DNA of 16,346 bases. It comes from Pseudomonadota bacterium. GTDB taxonomy: Bacteria; Pseudomonadota; Alphaproteobacteria; Reyranellales; Reyranellaceae. The stretch's first letter is position 1. Every line of letters begins with the position of its first letter. Shown in pieces: positions 5,397 to 12,355 of this stretch. The position numbers and the translations under genes were made by a program. The notes beneath the pieces were generated by a model, which searched no databases, was not told the DNA's origin, and saw nothing but the letters and a program-made list of their open reading frames with translations. The DNA lies in NCBI GenBank assembly GCA_023436825.1, contig JAEZHS010000603.1, positions 1 to 16,346 of the forward strand, in the 5' to 3' direction.

Positions 5397-6776
5397 ATGA
5401 CGAGCTATGATGCGGTCATCGTCGGAACCGGGCAGGCCGGCCCTGCCCTGGCGCGGCGCCTGGCGGGCACGGGCATGAAGGTGGCGATCGTCGAGCGCGG
5501 CCGTTTCGGCGGGACCTGCGTCAACACCGGCTGCACGCCGACCAAGACGCTGGTCGCCAGCGCCTATGCTGCGCACGTGGCGCGCCGCGGCGCCGATTAC
5601 GGCTTCAGCGCCGGCGAGATCAAGGTCGACATGAAGCGCGTCAAGGCGCGCAAGGACGAGATCGCCGGCGCCTCGACCCGCGGCGTCGAGCGCTCGCTGC
5701 GCAAGCTGGAGAACTGCACGGTCTACACCGGACATGCGCGGCTGCGCTCCGCGCGCGAGGTCGAGGTCGGCAACGAGGTCCTGCAGTCGGAGAAGATCTT
5801 CCTCAATGTCGGCGGCCGCGCCACGACGTCGGGCATTTCCGGCCTCGACCACGTCCCCTTCCTCACCAACAGCTCGATGATGGATGTCGATTTCGTGCCG
5901 CGCCATCTGCTGGTCGTCGGCGGCAGCTACATCGGGCTGGAGTTCGGCCAGATGTATCGCCGCTTCGGCAGTGAGGTCACGATCGTCGAGATGGGCCCGC
6001 GCCTCATCGGCCGCGAGGACGAGGATGTCTCGACGGCGGTCGCTGCCTTCCTGGGCCGCGAAGGCATCGCGGTGCGCACCGGCGCCAAGTGCCTGCGCGC
6101 CGCCAGGCGCGGCGACGAGATCGTCCTGGGGCTGGACTGTGCCGAGGGTGCGCCCGAGGTGACGGGATCGCATCTCCTCGTCGCCATTGGCCGGCGGCCC
6201 AACACCGATGACCTCGGCCTCGAGCGCGCCGGGGTGAAGACCAACGAGCGCGGCTACATCGAGGTCGACGACGAGCTAAGGACCAGCGTGCCCGGCATCT
6301 GGGCGCTGGGCGACTGCAACGGCCGCGGCGCCTTCACCCACACCGCGTGGAACGACTACGAGATCGTCGCCGCCAACCTGCTCGACGGCGGGAAGCGGCG
6401 CGTCAGCGATCGCATAACCGCCTATGCGCTCTACACCGACCCACCGCTGGGCCGGGCCGGCCTGACGGAGGCCGAAGTACGCAAGCGCGGCCGCCGCGCC
6501 CTGGTCACCCGGGCCGACATGGCGGACGTCTCGCGTGCCTATGAGAAAGGCGAGACTGAAGGCTTCATGAAGATCCTGGTCGACGCCGAGTCGAAGGAAA
6601 TCCTGGGCGCCTCGTTCCTCGGCCAGAGCGGCGACGAGGCGATCCATTGCGTGCTCGACACGATGTACGCTCACGCGCCCTACACCACACTGCAGCGCGC
6701 GGTGCACATCCACCCCACGATCTCGGAGTGGATTCCGACGATGCTGGGCGACCTCGAGCCGCTCCCCGCAGGATAG
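5397..6776 (+). CDS. FAD-dependent pyridine nucleotide-disulfide oxidoreductase (MerA/Lpd-like, not a true mercuric reductase)
   Basis: A 459-residue class I flavin disulfide reductase. The FAD motif VGTGQAGPALA begins at residue 9, and the redox-active pair is in GGTCVNTGCTPTKT (Cys41, Cys46). The NAD(P)-binding motif VVGGSYIGLEFG is at 173-184, with Glu198 at the end of the second strand, which favours NADH. The FAD site SVPGIWALGDC is near 297-307, and the dimer-interface His-Glu pair is His439/Glu444 in HIHPTISEW. Such proteins are often labelled mercuric reductase. This one has no N-terminal HMA domain and no C-terminal vicinal cysteines, so Hg(II) reduction is unlikely. It also lacks lipoamide complex genes nearby. 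AGAGGAGG just upstream supports the start. It ends one base before the converging ArsR gene. The substrate is unknown. Confidence 0.92.
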   Translation: MTSYDAVIVGTGQAGPALARRLAGTGMKVAIVERGRFGGTCVNTGCTPTKTLVASAYAAHVARRGADYGFSAGEIKVDMKRVKARKDEIAGASTRGVERSLRKLENCTVYTGHARLRSAREVEVGNEVLQSEKIFLNVGGRATTSGISGLDHVPFLTNSSMMDVDFVPRHLLVVGGSYIGLEFGQMYRRFGSEVTIVEMGPRLIGREDEDVSTAVAAFLGREGIAVRTGAKCLRAARRGDEIVLGLDCAEGAPEVTGSHLLVAIGRRPNTDDLGLERAGVKTNERGYIEVDDELRTSVPGIWALGDCNGRGAFTHTAWNDYEIVAANLLDGGKRRVSDRITAYALYTDPPLGRAGLTEAEVRKRGRRALVTRADMADVSRAYEKGETEGFMKILVDAESKEILGASFLGQSGDEAIHCVLDTMYAHAPYTTLQRAVHIHPTISEWIPTMLGDLEPLPAG

Positions 6777-6777
6777 A

Positions 6778-7140
6778 TCAAGCCCTCTTGCCGGGGCGCG
6801 CGGCGACCGGTGCGCGACGCCGCTCGCGCTTGCCGCGCGCGATCTCCGTCGCCAGGGCGTCCAGCTTCGGCTCCCAGAAGCGTCTGAACTGGCTGAGCCA
6901 CGCATCCACCATCTGAAGCCCCGCCGCATCCACCGAATAGAGGCGTCTCTGGGCGTCCGCTCGGACCCGGGCAAAGCCGCTCTCGCGCAGCACCTTGAGA
7001 TGCTGCGACACCGCAGCCTGCGTGATCCCGAACTCGGTCCCGATCGCCTCCACGACTTCGCCGGAGGCCATCTCTCCCGAACCGAGCAGCTCGAGGATGC
7101 GCCGGCGCACCGGATCGGACAGAACTTCGAAGACGTGCAT
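6778..7140 (-). CDS. ArsR-family transcriptional regulator
   Basis: A 120-residue winged-helix repressor. It opens with the classical HVFEVLSDPVRRRILELLGS. The helix-turn-helix follows as EFGITQAAVSQHLKVLRESG (36-55) and the wing as FARVRADAQRRLYSVD. No Cys-x-Cys or other metal-site motif is visible, so it is probably one of the ArsR proteins that work with an SRPBCC partner rather than a metal sensor. The tail is very basic (GKRERRRAPVAARPGKRA). The ATG at 7140 overlaps the TGA of the SRPBCC gene in a TGATG junction, so translation is coupled. Usually the regulator precedes the SRPBCC gene; here the order is reversed. It probably acts on the palindrome at 7845-7870. Confidence 0.93.
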   Translation of the reverse strand: MHVFEVLSDPVRRRILELLGSGEMASGEVVEAIGTEFGITQAAVSQHLKVLRESGFARVRADAQRRLYSVDAAGLQMVDAWLSQFRRFWEPKLDALATEIARGKRERRRAPVAARPGKRA

Positions 7141-7805
7141 CAGGCTCCTGTGCCGGGGTGCGCGACGTCGGTCGGCGTCTCGCCGAGATAGAAGGCGATC
7201 GTCCGGTCCGACCGCTCCTTTGCCAAAGCCGGCTCTACTCCGCTCGCGACATGCGCCATCCGCCACGCCTCCCCGCTCTCCCTCATGAACGCCTTGCCGT
7301 TCGGCGAACCCATCCAGGCCTCGGCCGTCGCATGATCGACCGACGCCCCGGTAGCTAGGTATCGCGCCAGTCCGATGAGCGCGAGGTCCCAGCCGATGCC
7401 CACGGCGCCCGGGCCGAACTGGTTCCAATGATCCTCGATGAGGGCGGTATGTTCCAGCGTCAGCCGCGCCTTGCCGCGTTCTGCCGCCAGCCTGACGTCG
7501 ATCCAGCTCGTGCCGCCGCCGAATTCCCAGGTCGCGGCGAAATGGGTCGGCGGCGTGCACGCCGTTATCGTCCCGCCGGCATTCCCCCGGAGCTGGTAGC
7601 GTCCGCCCAGGCTCAGGTCGCCCTCGACCGGCAGGAACCATCGCGGCAGGCGTTCGCTGCTGGTGAGCGCGTCCCACAGGTCATCGACGCTGGTGTCGTA
7701 AAGCCGTGTCAGGGTCACCGCGCTCGCGGGCTTCCCGTCCTTCTCGAAATTGCGCACCGCGCGCGTGACAAGTCCCAGCACTCCAGCGACGTCGTCGATC
7801 TGCAT
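7140..7805 (-). CDS. SRPBCC/AHSA1-domain protein
   Basis: A 221-residue cytosolic protein. After a short N-terminal stretch it shows the Activator-of-Hsp90 homologue 1-like START fold: AVTLTRLYDTSVDDLWDALT and SERLPRWFLPVEGDLSLGGR near 29-67, then the strand LTLEHTALI. Such proteins bind small hydrophobic ligands in a deep cavity, and the ligand is unknown. The C-terminal third, about 75 residues beyond the core, includes a segment seen in ArsR-linked members (DHATAEAWMGSPNGKAFMRE). I start at the ATG at 7805 because AGGAGGG precedes it by seven bases and the promoter lies just upstream. An earlier ATG at 7859 would read through the promoter. It is the first gene of a two-gene unit with arsR-type 6778-7140. 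Confidence 0.88.
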   Translation of the reverse strand: MQIDDVAGVLGLVTRAVRNFEKDGKPASAVTLTRLYDTSVDDLWDALTSSERLPRWFLPVEGDLSLGGRYQLRGNAGGTITACTPPTHFAATWEFGGGTSWIDVRLAAERGKARLTLEHTALIEDHWNQFGPGAVGIGWDLALIGLARYLATGASVDHATAEAWMGSPNGKAFMRESGEAWRMAHVASGVEPALAKERSDRTIAFYLGETPTDVAHPGTGA

Positions 7806-7830
7806 CCGCTTTCCCTCCTGCTGCGAGGAG

Positions 7831-7870
7831 GAATATCGCCTTACACTTATATAAGTCAATACTTGTATAC
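7831..7870. promoter_or_regulatory. Palindromic operator and divergent promoter region for SRPBCC-arsR and amidohydrolase
   Basis: ACTTATATAAGT (7845-7856) is a perfect 12-bp palindrome. ACTTGTATA (7861-7869) repeats its left half, so AAGT-CAAT-ACTT forms a second inverted repeat. On the minus strand TTGACT (7859-7854) and GATATT (7837-7832), 16 bases apart, form a credible promoter for the SRPBCC-arsR pair, with the palindrome covering the -35 and spacer. On the plus strand TTACAC and TTGTAT (7841-7846 and 7863-7868) could serve the amidohydrolase. This fits ArsR autoregulation; control of the amidohydrolase is inferred. Confidence 0.6.
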
Positions 7871-7924
7871 GGTGCGCAAAATATCGCGTTTGATCGGCAC
7901 ATCGAGGCGCGGCACAGTCGATGG

Positions 7925-9289
7925 ATGGTACAGTTCAAGAATTGGTTCGCTCGGGCGATAGTTTGGACTCTCTCGATCGGCCTCTGCCAGGCCGGTCTGG
8001 CGCAGCAAGCGCCTCCGCCCCAAGCCGGGACGACGCTCTTCGAGAATGTCCGCATCTTCGACGGCAGGAGCGCCGCCCTCTCCGCTCCCGCCAATGTCCT
8101 GGTACGCGGCAACAAGATAGTAAGGATCGCGACGCAGCCCATCCCCGTCGATCGCCGCGCGGACACGCGCATCATCGACGGCGGCGGCCGGACCCTGATG
8201 CCGGGCCTCATCGACGCGCATTGGCACGCGATGCTGATCCGGACGACCCCCGAATCGATGACGGGCGATGTCGGCTACAACACTCTTTTGGCCGGTGAGG
8301 AGGCGACCGATACGCTGATGCGCGGCTTCACCACCGTCCGCGACGTGGGCGGACCGGTCTTCGGCCTCAAGCGCGCGATCGACGAGGGCGTCGTGCGGGG
8401 CCCACGCATCTTTCCGTCCGGCGCCATGCTCACGGTCACGAGCGGACACGGGGATTTTCGCTCGCCCTCCGATCTGCCGAGAGCGTTCGGCACGCTCAGT
8501 CGCCAGGAGCAGGTCGGCGGCAGCATGGTCGTCGACAGCCCGGACGAGATGCGCACGCGGGCGCGCGAGCAGCTCATGCAGGGCGCATCGCAGATCAAGG
8601 TGACGGCCGGCGGCGGCATCTCGTCGCCGCACAGCCCGCTCGACGTGACCACCTTCACCGAGGCCGAGCTGCGGGCGGCGGTCGAAGCGGCCGAGAACTG
8701 GGGCACCTACGTCGCCGCGCACGCCTTCATTCCGGAGGCGATCCGGCGATCGATCGCCGCCGGCGTGAAGAGCATCGAGCACGGTTTCCTGATGGATGAG
8801 GCGACCGCCAAGCTGATGGCCGACAAAGGGACATGGCTCAGCCTGCAGCCGCTTCCCGACGAGATGCGGCTGGGTCTCCCGGAGGGGTCGGTCCAGCGCG
8901 ACAAGGCCGAGGAGGTCTGGCCCGGCATCGACAAGACCTATGAGCTCGCGAAGAAGTACAAGCTCAAGACGGCGTGGGGCACCGACGTGCTGTTTTCGCG
9001 GGCGCTCGCGCAACGCCAGGGCGCCATCCTGGCGTCGCTCGTCCGCTGGTACACGCCCGCCGAAGCGCTCGCCATGGCGACCGGCACCAACGCCGAGTTG
9101 CTGGCGCTGTCGGGAAGGCGCAATCCCTATCCCGGCAAGCTCGGCGTCGTCGAGGAAGGCGCGCTCGCCGACCTGCTGCTGGTCGACGGCAATCCGCTGG
9201 AGAACATCGGGCTCGTCGCCGACCCTCAAAAGAACTTCCTGGTCATCATGAAGGACGGCGGGATCTACAAGAACACGCTGTCCAGATGA
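7925..9289 (+). CDS. Exported metal-dependent amidohydrolase (imidazolonepropionase/prolidase-like, COG1228 type)
   Basis: A 454-residue amidohydrolase-superfamily hydrolase that should cleave an amide or peptide-like bond, probably in the periplasm. A Sec-type signal peptide (about 1-26: RAIVWTLSIGLCQAGLA, cleavage before QQ) is followed by the enzyme. The metal-site pattern is complete: GLIDAHWH with His99 and His101, Lys225 (QIKVTAGGG, likely carbamylated), His266 (AAHAF), His286 (IEHG) and Asp354 (WGTD). This is the binuclear arrangement of the Xaa-Pro dipeptidase and carboxypeptidase-like subgroup. No strong ribosome-binding site is seen; the ATG at 7925 was taken because it gives an intact signal peptide. 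It shares the upstream promoter region with SRPBCC-arsR and converges on the RidA operon with a seven-base gap. Substrate unknown. Confidence 0.93.
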   Translation: MVQFKNWFARAIVWTLSIGLCQAGLAQQAPPPQAGTTLFENVRIFDGRSAALSAPANVLVRGNKIVRIATQPIPVDRRADTRIIDGGGRTLMPGLIDAHWHAMLIRTTPESMTGDVGYNTLLAGEEATDTLMRGFTTVRDVGGPVFGLKRAIDEGVVRGPRIFPSGAMLTVTSGHGDFRSPSDLPRAFGTLSRQEQVGGSMVVDSPDEMRTRAREQLMQGASQIKVTAGGGISSPHSPLDVTTFTEAELRAAVEAAENWGTYVAAHAFIPEAIRRSIAAGVKSIEHGFLMDEATAKLMADKGTWLSLQPLPDEMRLGLPEGSVQRDKAEEVWPGIDKTYELAKKYKLKTAWGTDVLFSRALAQRQGAILASLVRWYTPAEALAMATGTNAELLALSGRRNPYPGKLGVVEEGALADLLLVDGNPLENIGLVADPQKNFLVIMKDGGIYKNTLSR

Positions 9290-9296
9290 CCCGTGG

Positions 9297-10487
9297 CTAG
9301 CGCTGGACGATCGGCGGCACCTGCAGGATCGTCGCCTCTGCGCCGTTGCGATGGACGATGCCTTCCACCTGGACGCGGGCCCGGGCATCGGAAAGCTGAC
9401 CGAGCACTGTCGCGCGGGGCACATAGGGCTCCGGCATGTTGGCGCCGTAGCCGGCATTGAAGCCCGCATAATCGCGCCAATCCGTGAGAACGTTGTTGGT
9501 CCGGATGATCGACTCCGACGTGAAGCCTGCAACGTCGATCAGGCTGTTGAGCCGCTCCCATGCGTTCCGGGTCTGGCGCTCGACGTCACCGGCCTCGGCC
9601 GCGTCCGTCGAAAGACCGATCTGACCACCGAGGAACAGGAGGTCACCCGCCAGAACGGCGGGTGCCGCCCTGCCAGGCGTCAGTGGCGCGAGCTTGCTGC
9701 CCAGTCGCTGGCCGCCGCCCGACGTCGCGATCGATTCGATCGTGAGGCGGAAATCCGGACTTTCCAGGGGAGCTCCGACGACCGTCCAGGTCGGCAGCGA
9801 CTCGCCGAAGAATTGACGGAATTCGTTCTCGACCACAGGCAGTTCGCGGAGATCCGCGATCGTGACGTGGACGCTGCAGACGTCGCCGGACGACAGCCCG
9901 GCGGCCGCGAGCATCCTTTCGAGATTGCGCAATGCCGCGATCGTCTGCTCACGGCCCGTCGACGCCGCTGCCCTGCCATCGGCACCGACGGGACACGCCG
10001 TTGCATAGTGGAAGCCGTCGCACAGCACTCCCGCGGGCGCGCATCCCGGCAGCACCGGCAATCCCTCGGCTTCGAGCACCCGAGCTTCTCCGTCAACGAC
10101 GGCGACGGCATCGAGCTCGACGGCGGCCTGGGGCAGCGGAAAGTCCCATGAGCCGATCACCGTATGCGCCGGCCTGATCGCCGAGAAAAGCCGGCCGTAC
10201 GCCTCCTGGTACTTTCCGATATCCCGCGGGAAGCTGACGTAGGTCTTGAGGCGCACCACATCGGACAGGCGCGCCCCCATGAGGTCGAGTTCCGTCGCGA
10301 GATTGTCGAACATCCGATCGATCTGCGCGGCGACGTCGATGCGGCCCACACTGTCGCCCGCGAGCCTGAGGCCGGGAAACACGCCCGCCACCGCCCCGAT
10401 ATGCACCAGGTTGCCCACCCTCGAGGCATGCGAGAAATGCGCGATCGGCCGCATCAACCGGTCGGTGAGTATGACCTTCTTCGACAT
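9297..10487 (-). CDS. Triple RidA-domain fusion protein
   Basis: A 396-residue protein made of three consecutive RidA (YjgF/YER057c/UK114) modules: about 12-132, 140-258 and 268-392. RidA proteins hydrolyse reactive enamines and imines to ketones and ammonia, and normally work as homotrimers of about 130-residue subunits. Each module shows the family's RLKTYVSFP-, SVHVTIADL- or RTNNVLTDW-type strand and a closing ELDAVAV, TIESIAT or QVEGIVH strand. At the position of the catalytic arginine of E. coli RidA, the modules have His108 (PAHTV), Trp234 (PTWTV) and Arg358 (PRATV). Only the third looks catalytically competent; the other two may be structural. The ATG at 10487 is eight bases after the stop of the CnbZ-like gene, so the two are probably coupled. 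It is the last gene of the TRAP operon. Confidence 0.85.
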   Translation of the reverse strand: MSKKVILTDRLMRPIAHFSHASRVGNLVHIGAVAGVFPGLRLAGDSVGRIDVAAQIDRMFDNLATELDLMGARLSDVVRLKTYVSFPRDIGKYQEAYGRLFSAIRPAHTVIGSWDFPLPQAAVELDAVAVVDGEARVLEAEGLPVLPGCAPAGVLCDGFHYATACPVGADGRAAASTGREQTIAALRNLERMLAAAGLSSGDVCSVHVTIADLRELPVVENEFRQFFGESLPTWTVVGAPLESPDFRLTIESIATSGGGQRLGSKLAPLTPGRAAPAVLAGDLLFLGGQIGLSTDAAEAGDVERQTRNAWERLNSLIDVAGFTSESIIRTNNVLTDWRDYAGFNAGYGANMPEPYVPRATVLGQLSDARARVQVEGIVHRNGAEATILQVPPIVQR

Positions 10488-10495
10488 CGACGGAC

Positions 10496-11257
10496 TCAGA
10501 TGACGAGCTCGGTGGACACCCCGCGCACATCCATCTCGTAGTCGAGATCCTGAACCGGCGGACGGGCGAAGTGCCAGCTCAGGCCGTTGGACGACGCGCC
10601 GCGGCCGACGATCTCCCGCTCGAGAAACGGATGGACGTCGTACACCGTGTAGAGGTGCGTGCCGGTGTTGTCGGCCCATGTCACGCCGAGCATGGCCATG
10701 CGACGCTCCATTTCGCCCAGCACCCACCGGGCCTTCTCCGCCAGGCCTTCGACCGAGCGATCGCCGAGCCGAATCGCATGGTCGCGATAGTTGCCCTTGC
10801 CTTCGGGAGCCTCGCCGCTGCCGGAGACGACGAAGCCGCCCGGCGCCCCCGCCGTCCTGGCGCGCGTGTAGGAAAAGGCGTAGAGGGTGACCTTGTCGGG
10901 CGGCGCGACCTGCGGACAGACGTTGGTGCGCGCCACCGGATTCACGCCGTCGCGCATCAGGCCCCAGCGCTCGAGCCAGCCGACATATTCGCGATTGAAG
11001 GCCGTGAAGCCCGCTTCCGTGAACGGCGCCGGCGACCGGAGCTCGCACGAGCAGAACGCAGCCAGCGGACGCTGCACCGCCGTGAGGTGAGCCTCGACGG
11101 CGGGAAAGGCCTGTGCCAGGGGAAGCGGCTCACGAAAGCGCACGCGCGCGATCTCGAAGCCGTCACCCGCCCTCACACCCGCTGAATACTGGAACACTCC
11201 TGGAATGAATTGATAGTTGCCAGCGTCAAACGAAAGCAGGTTTGTCATCCTATCCAT
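10496..11257 (-). CDS. CnbZ-like (2-amino-5-chloromuconate deaminase family) RidA-superfamily protein
   Basis: A 253-residue protein resembling the family named for CnbZ, the 2-aminomuconate-type deaminase of chloronitrobenzene degradation in Comamonas. Features I recognise as conserved are FIPGVFQYSAGV (17-28), LAAFCSCELRSPAPFTEAGF (65-84), GSGEAPEGKGNYRDH (146-160) and HFARPPVQDLDYEMDVRG (229-246). It reads as two RidA-like halves, each with an arginine at the expected place: Arg110 in VARTNV and Arg232 in FARPPV. The expected reaction is hydrolytic deamination of an enamine or amino-dienoate acid. The true substrate need not be a chlorinated aromatic product, since no ring-cleavage genes are in view. 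The start is either the ATG at 11257 or that at 11248; neither has a strong ribosome-binding site. It lies 40 bases after dctP and 8 before the triple-RidA gene. Confidence 0.82.
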   Translation of the reverse strand: MDRMTNLLSFDAGNYQFIPGVFQYSAGVRAGDGFEIARVRFREPLPLAQAFPAVEAHLTAVQRPLAAFCSCELRSPAPFTEAGFTAFNREYVGWLERWGLMRDGVNPVARTNVCPQVAPPDKVTLYAFSYTRARTAGAPGGFVVSGSGEAPEGKGNYRDHAIRLGDRSVEGLAEKARWVLGEMERRMAMLGVTWADNTGTHLYTVYDVHPFLEREIVGRGASSNGLSWHFARPPVQDLDYEMDVRGVSTELVI

Positions 11258-11297
11258 CGACTGTCAGGGGTGATGTTTCCGGGCACAGGCATCCAGC

Positions 11298-12332
11298 TCA
11301 TGTCGACTGGATGATCTTGATGAGCTCGGCAGCGCCGGGCGTCGCCTTGCCGAAGGCCTCCCATACCGGCCGGCTCGCCTCGACCCACTTCGGCCGGTCG
11401 GTGAGCTCGAAGAACTGCATGCCGTTCTTCTTCGCTTCCTCGAGGGCGCTCGCCGCGCGCTCCTCGAACACCTTGCGCTCGTGCACGGCCGCCTCCTGGG
11501 CGGTCTCGGCGAGGACCTTCTGGAAATCCGCCGGCAACGCGTCGAAGTACGTCTTCGACATGATCACGGGGCGCGGCTCGACCACGTAGCTGGACCAGGT
11601 GAAGAGCTTGACGACTTCATACAGCCGCGCCGAGGTCACGGTCAGCAGGTCGTTCGCCGTGCCGTCGACCGTGCCCTGCTGGAGCGCGGTGTAGATCTCC
11701 GGATAGGGAAGCGGCGTCGGCACCGCCCCGAGGGCGCGGAAGCCGTCGATGAGGGCCTTGTTCTGGATAACGCGGATCTTCAGGCCCTTGATGTCCGACA
11801 GGCCGCGGATGGTCGTCCGGCGCGTCTGGAAATGTTGGTCGCCCGCGCTGTAGTAGGCCAGGACCTTGAAGCCCTTGGCAGCCGCCTGCTCGGCCAGCTT
11901 GGCCCCGAGCGCGCCGTCGGCGAGGCTGTACATGTGCTTGAGATCGCGGATGAGGAACGGCAGCTCCACGACGTTGTAAGCCGGAACGAACCCGGCCCAT
12001 GCGCCTGCACCGATACCGACCTGGATCGAGCCGGCGAGGATGCCCTCGTTGACCGTGCGCTCGTCACCGAGCTGCGCGGTGTGGAAGACCTGGAAGTCGA
12101 CATCGCCGCCGGTGCGGCTCTCGACCGCCTTCTTCCAGTACCTCAGCCCGTCCACATAGGGGAACGACTCGGCCGTTATCGTCGCCGCCTTGATCGTGAT
12201 CTTCTTCGGCAGCTTGACGATCGCCGGCTGTGCAAGCGCGGCGCGCGATGCCAGCATCAGGGCGGCCGTGCCCGCGGCGGATCCGCTCAGAAATCGACGG
12301 CGATTTGCATGAAAGATTTTGCGCTCGGTCAT
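11298..12332 (-). CDS. dctP: TRAP transporter solute-binding protein (DctP family)
   Basis: A 344-residue periplasmic receptor of a tripartite ATP-independent transporter. The N-terminus is Tat-like: NRRRFLSGSAAG (10-21) carries a twin-arginine RRxFL motif before a hydrophobic stretch, with cleavage likely after ASRAALA near residue 34. The mature part has the DctP hallmarks: LGDERTVNEGILAGSIQVGI (88-107), LKIRVIQN (184-191) with Arg187 the conserved carboxylate-clamping arginine, PYPEIYTALQQGTVDGTAND (209-228), and a basic helical C-terminus. The Arg indicates a carboxylate ligand, which is not further identifiable. GGAGG eight bases before the ATG at 12332 fixes the start. It follows dctM by 23 bases. 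Confidence 0.95.
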   Translation of the reverse strand: MTERKIFHANRRRFLSGSAAGTAALMLASRAALAQPAIVKLPKKITIKAATITAESFPYVDGLRYWKKAVESRTGGDVDFQVFHTAQLGDERTVNEGILAGSIQVGIGAGAWAGFVPAYNVVELPFLIRDLKHMYSLADGALGAKLAEQAAAKGFKVLAYYSAGDQHFQTRRTTIRGLSDIKGLKIRVIQNKALIDGFRALGAVPTPLPYPEIYTALQQGTVDGTANDLLTVTSARLYEVVKLFTWSSYVVEPRPVIMSKTYFDALPADFQKVLAETAQEAAVHERKVFEERAASALEEAKKNGMQFFELTDRPKWVEASRPVWEAFGKATPGAAELIKIIQST

Positions 12333-12355
12333 TGTTCCATCCTCCGGGGCGGCCC

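Noticed and set aside
5397..6776. Mercury resistance locus based on similarity to MerA
   Set aside because: C-terminal Cys pair and HMA domain are absent, and the nearby ArsR protein has no metal-site cysteines.
7141..7677. N-terminal extension of the ArsR frame to 7677
   Set aside because: It reads the SRPBCC gene out of frame; the ArsR domain begins exactly at the ATG in the TGATG junction.
9290..9296. Bidirectional terminator between the amidohydrolase and RidA genes
   Set aside because: Only seven bases separate the stops and no convincing hairpin with T-runs is visible there.
7856..9532. 558-residue open frame antisense to the amidohydrolase
   Set aside because: No recognisable domain; the plus-strand enzyme has a signal peptide and all metal residues.
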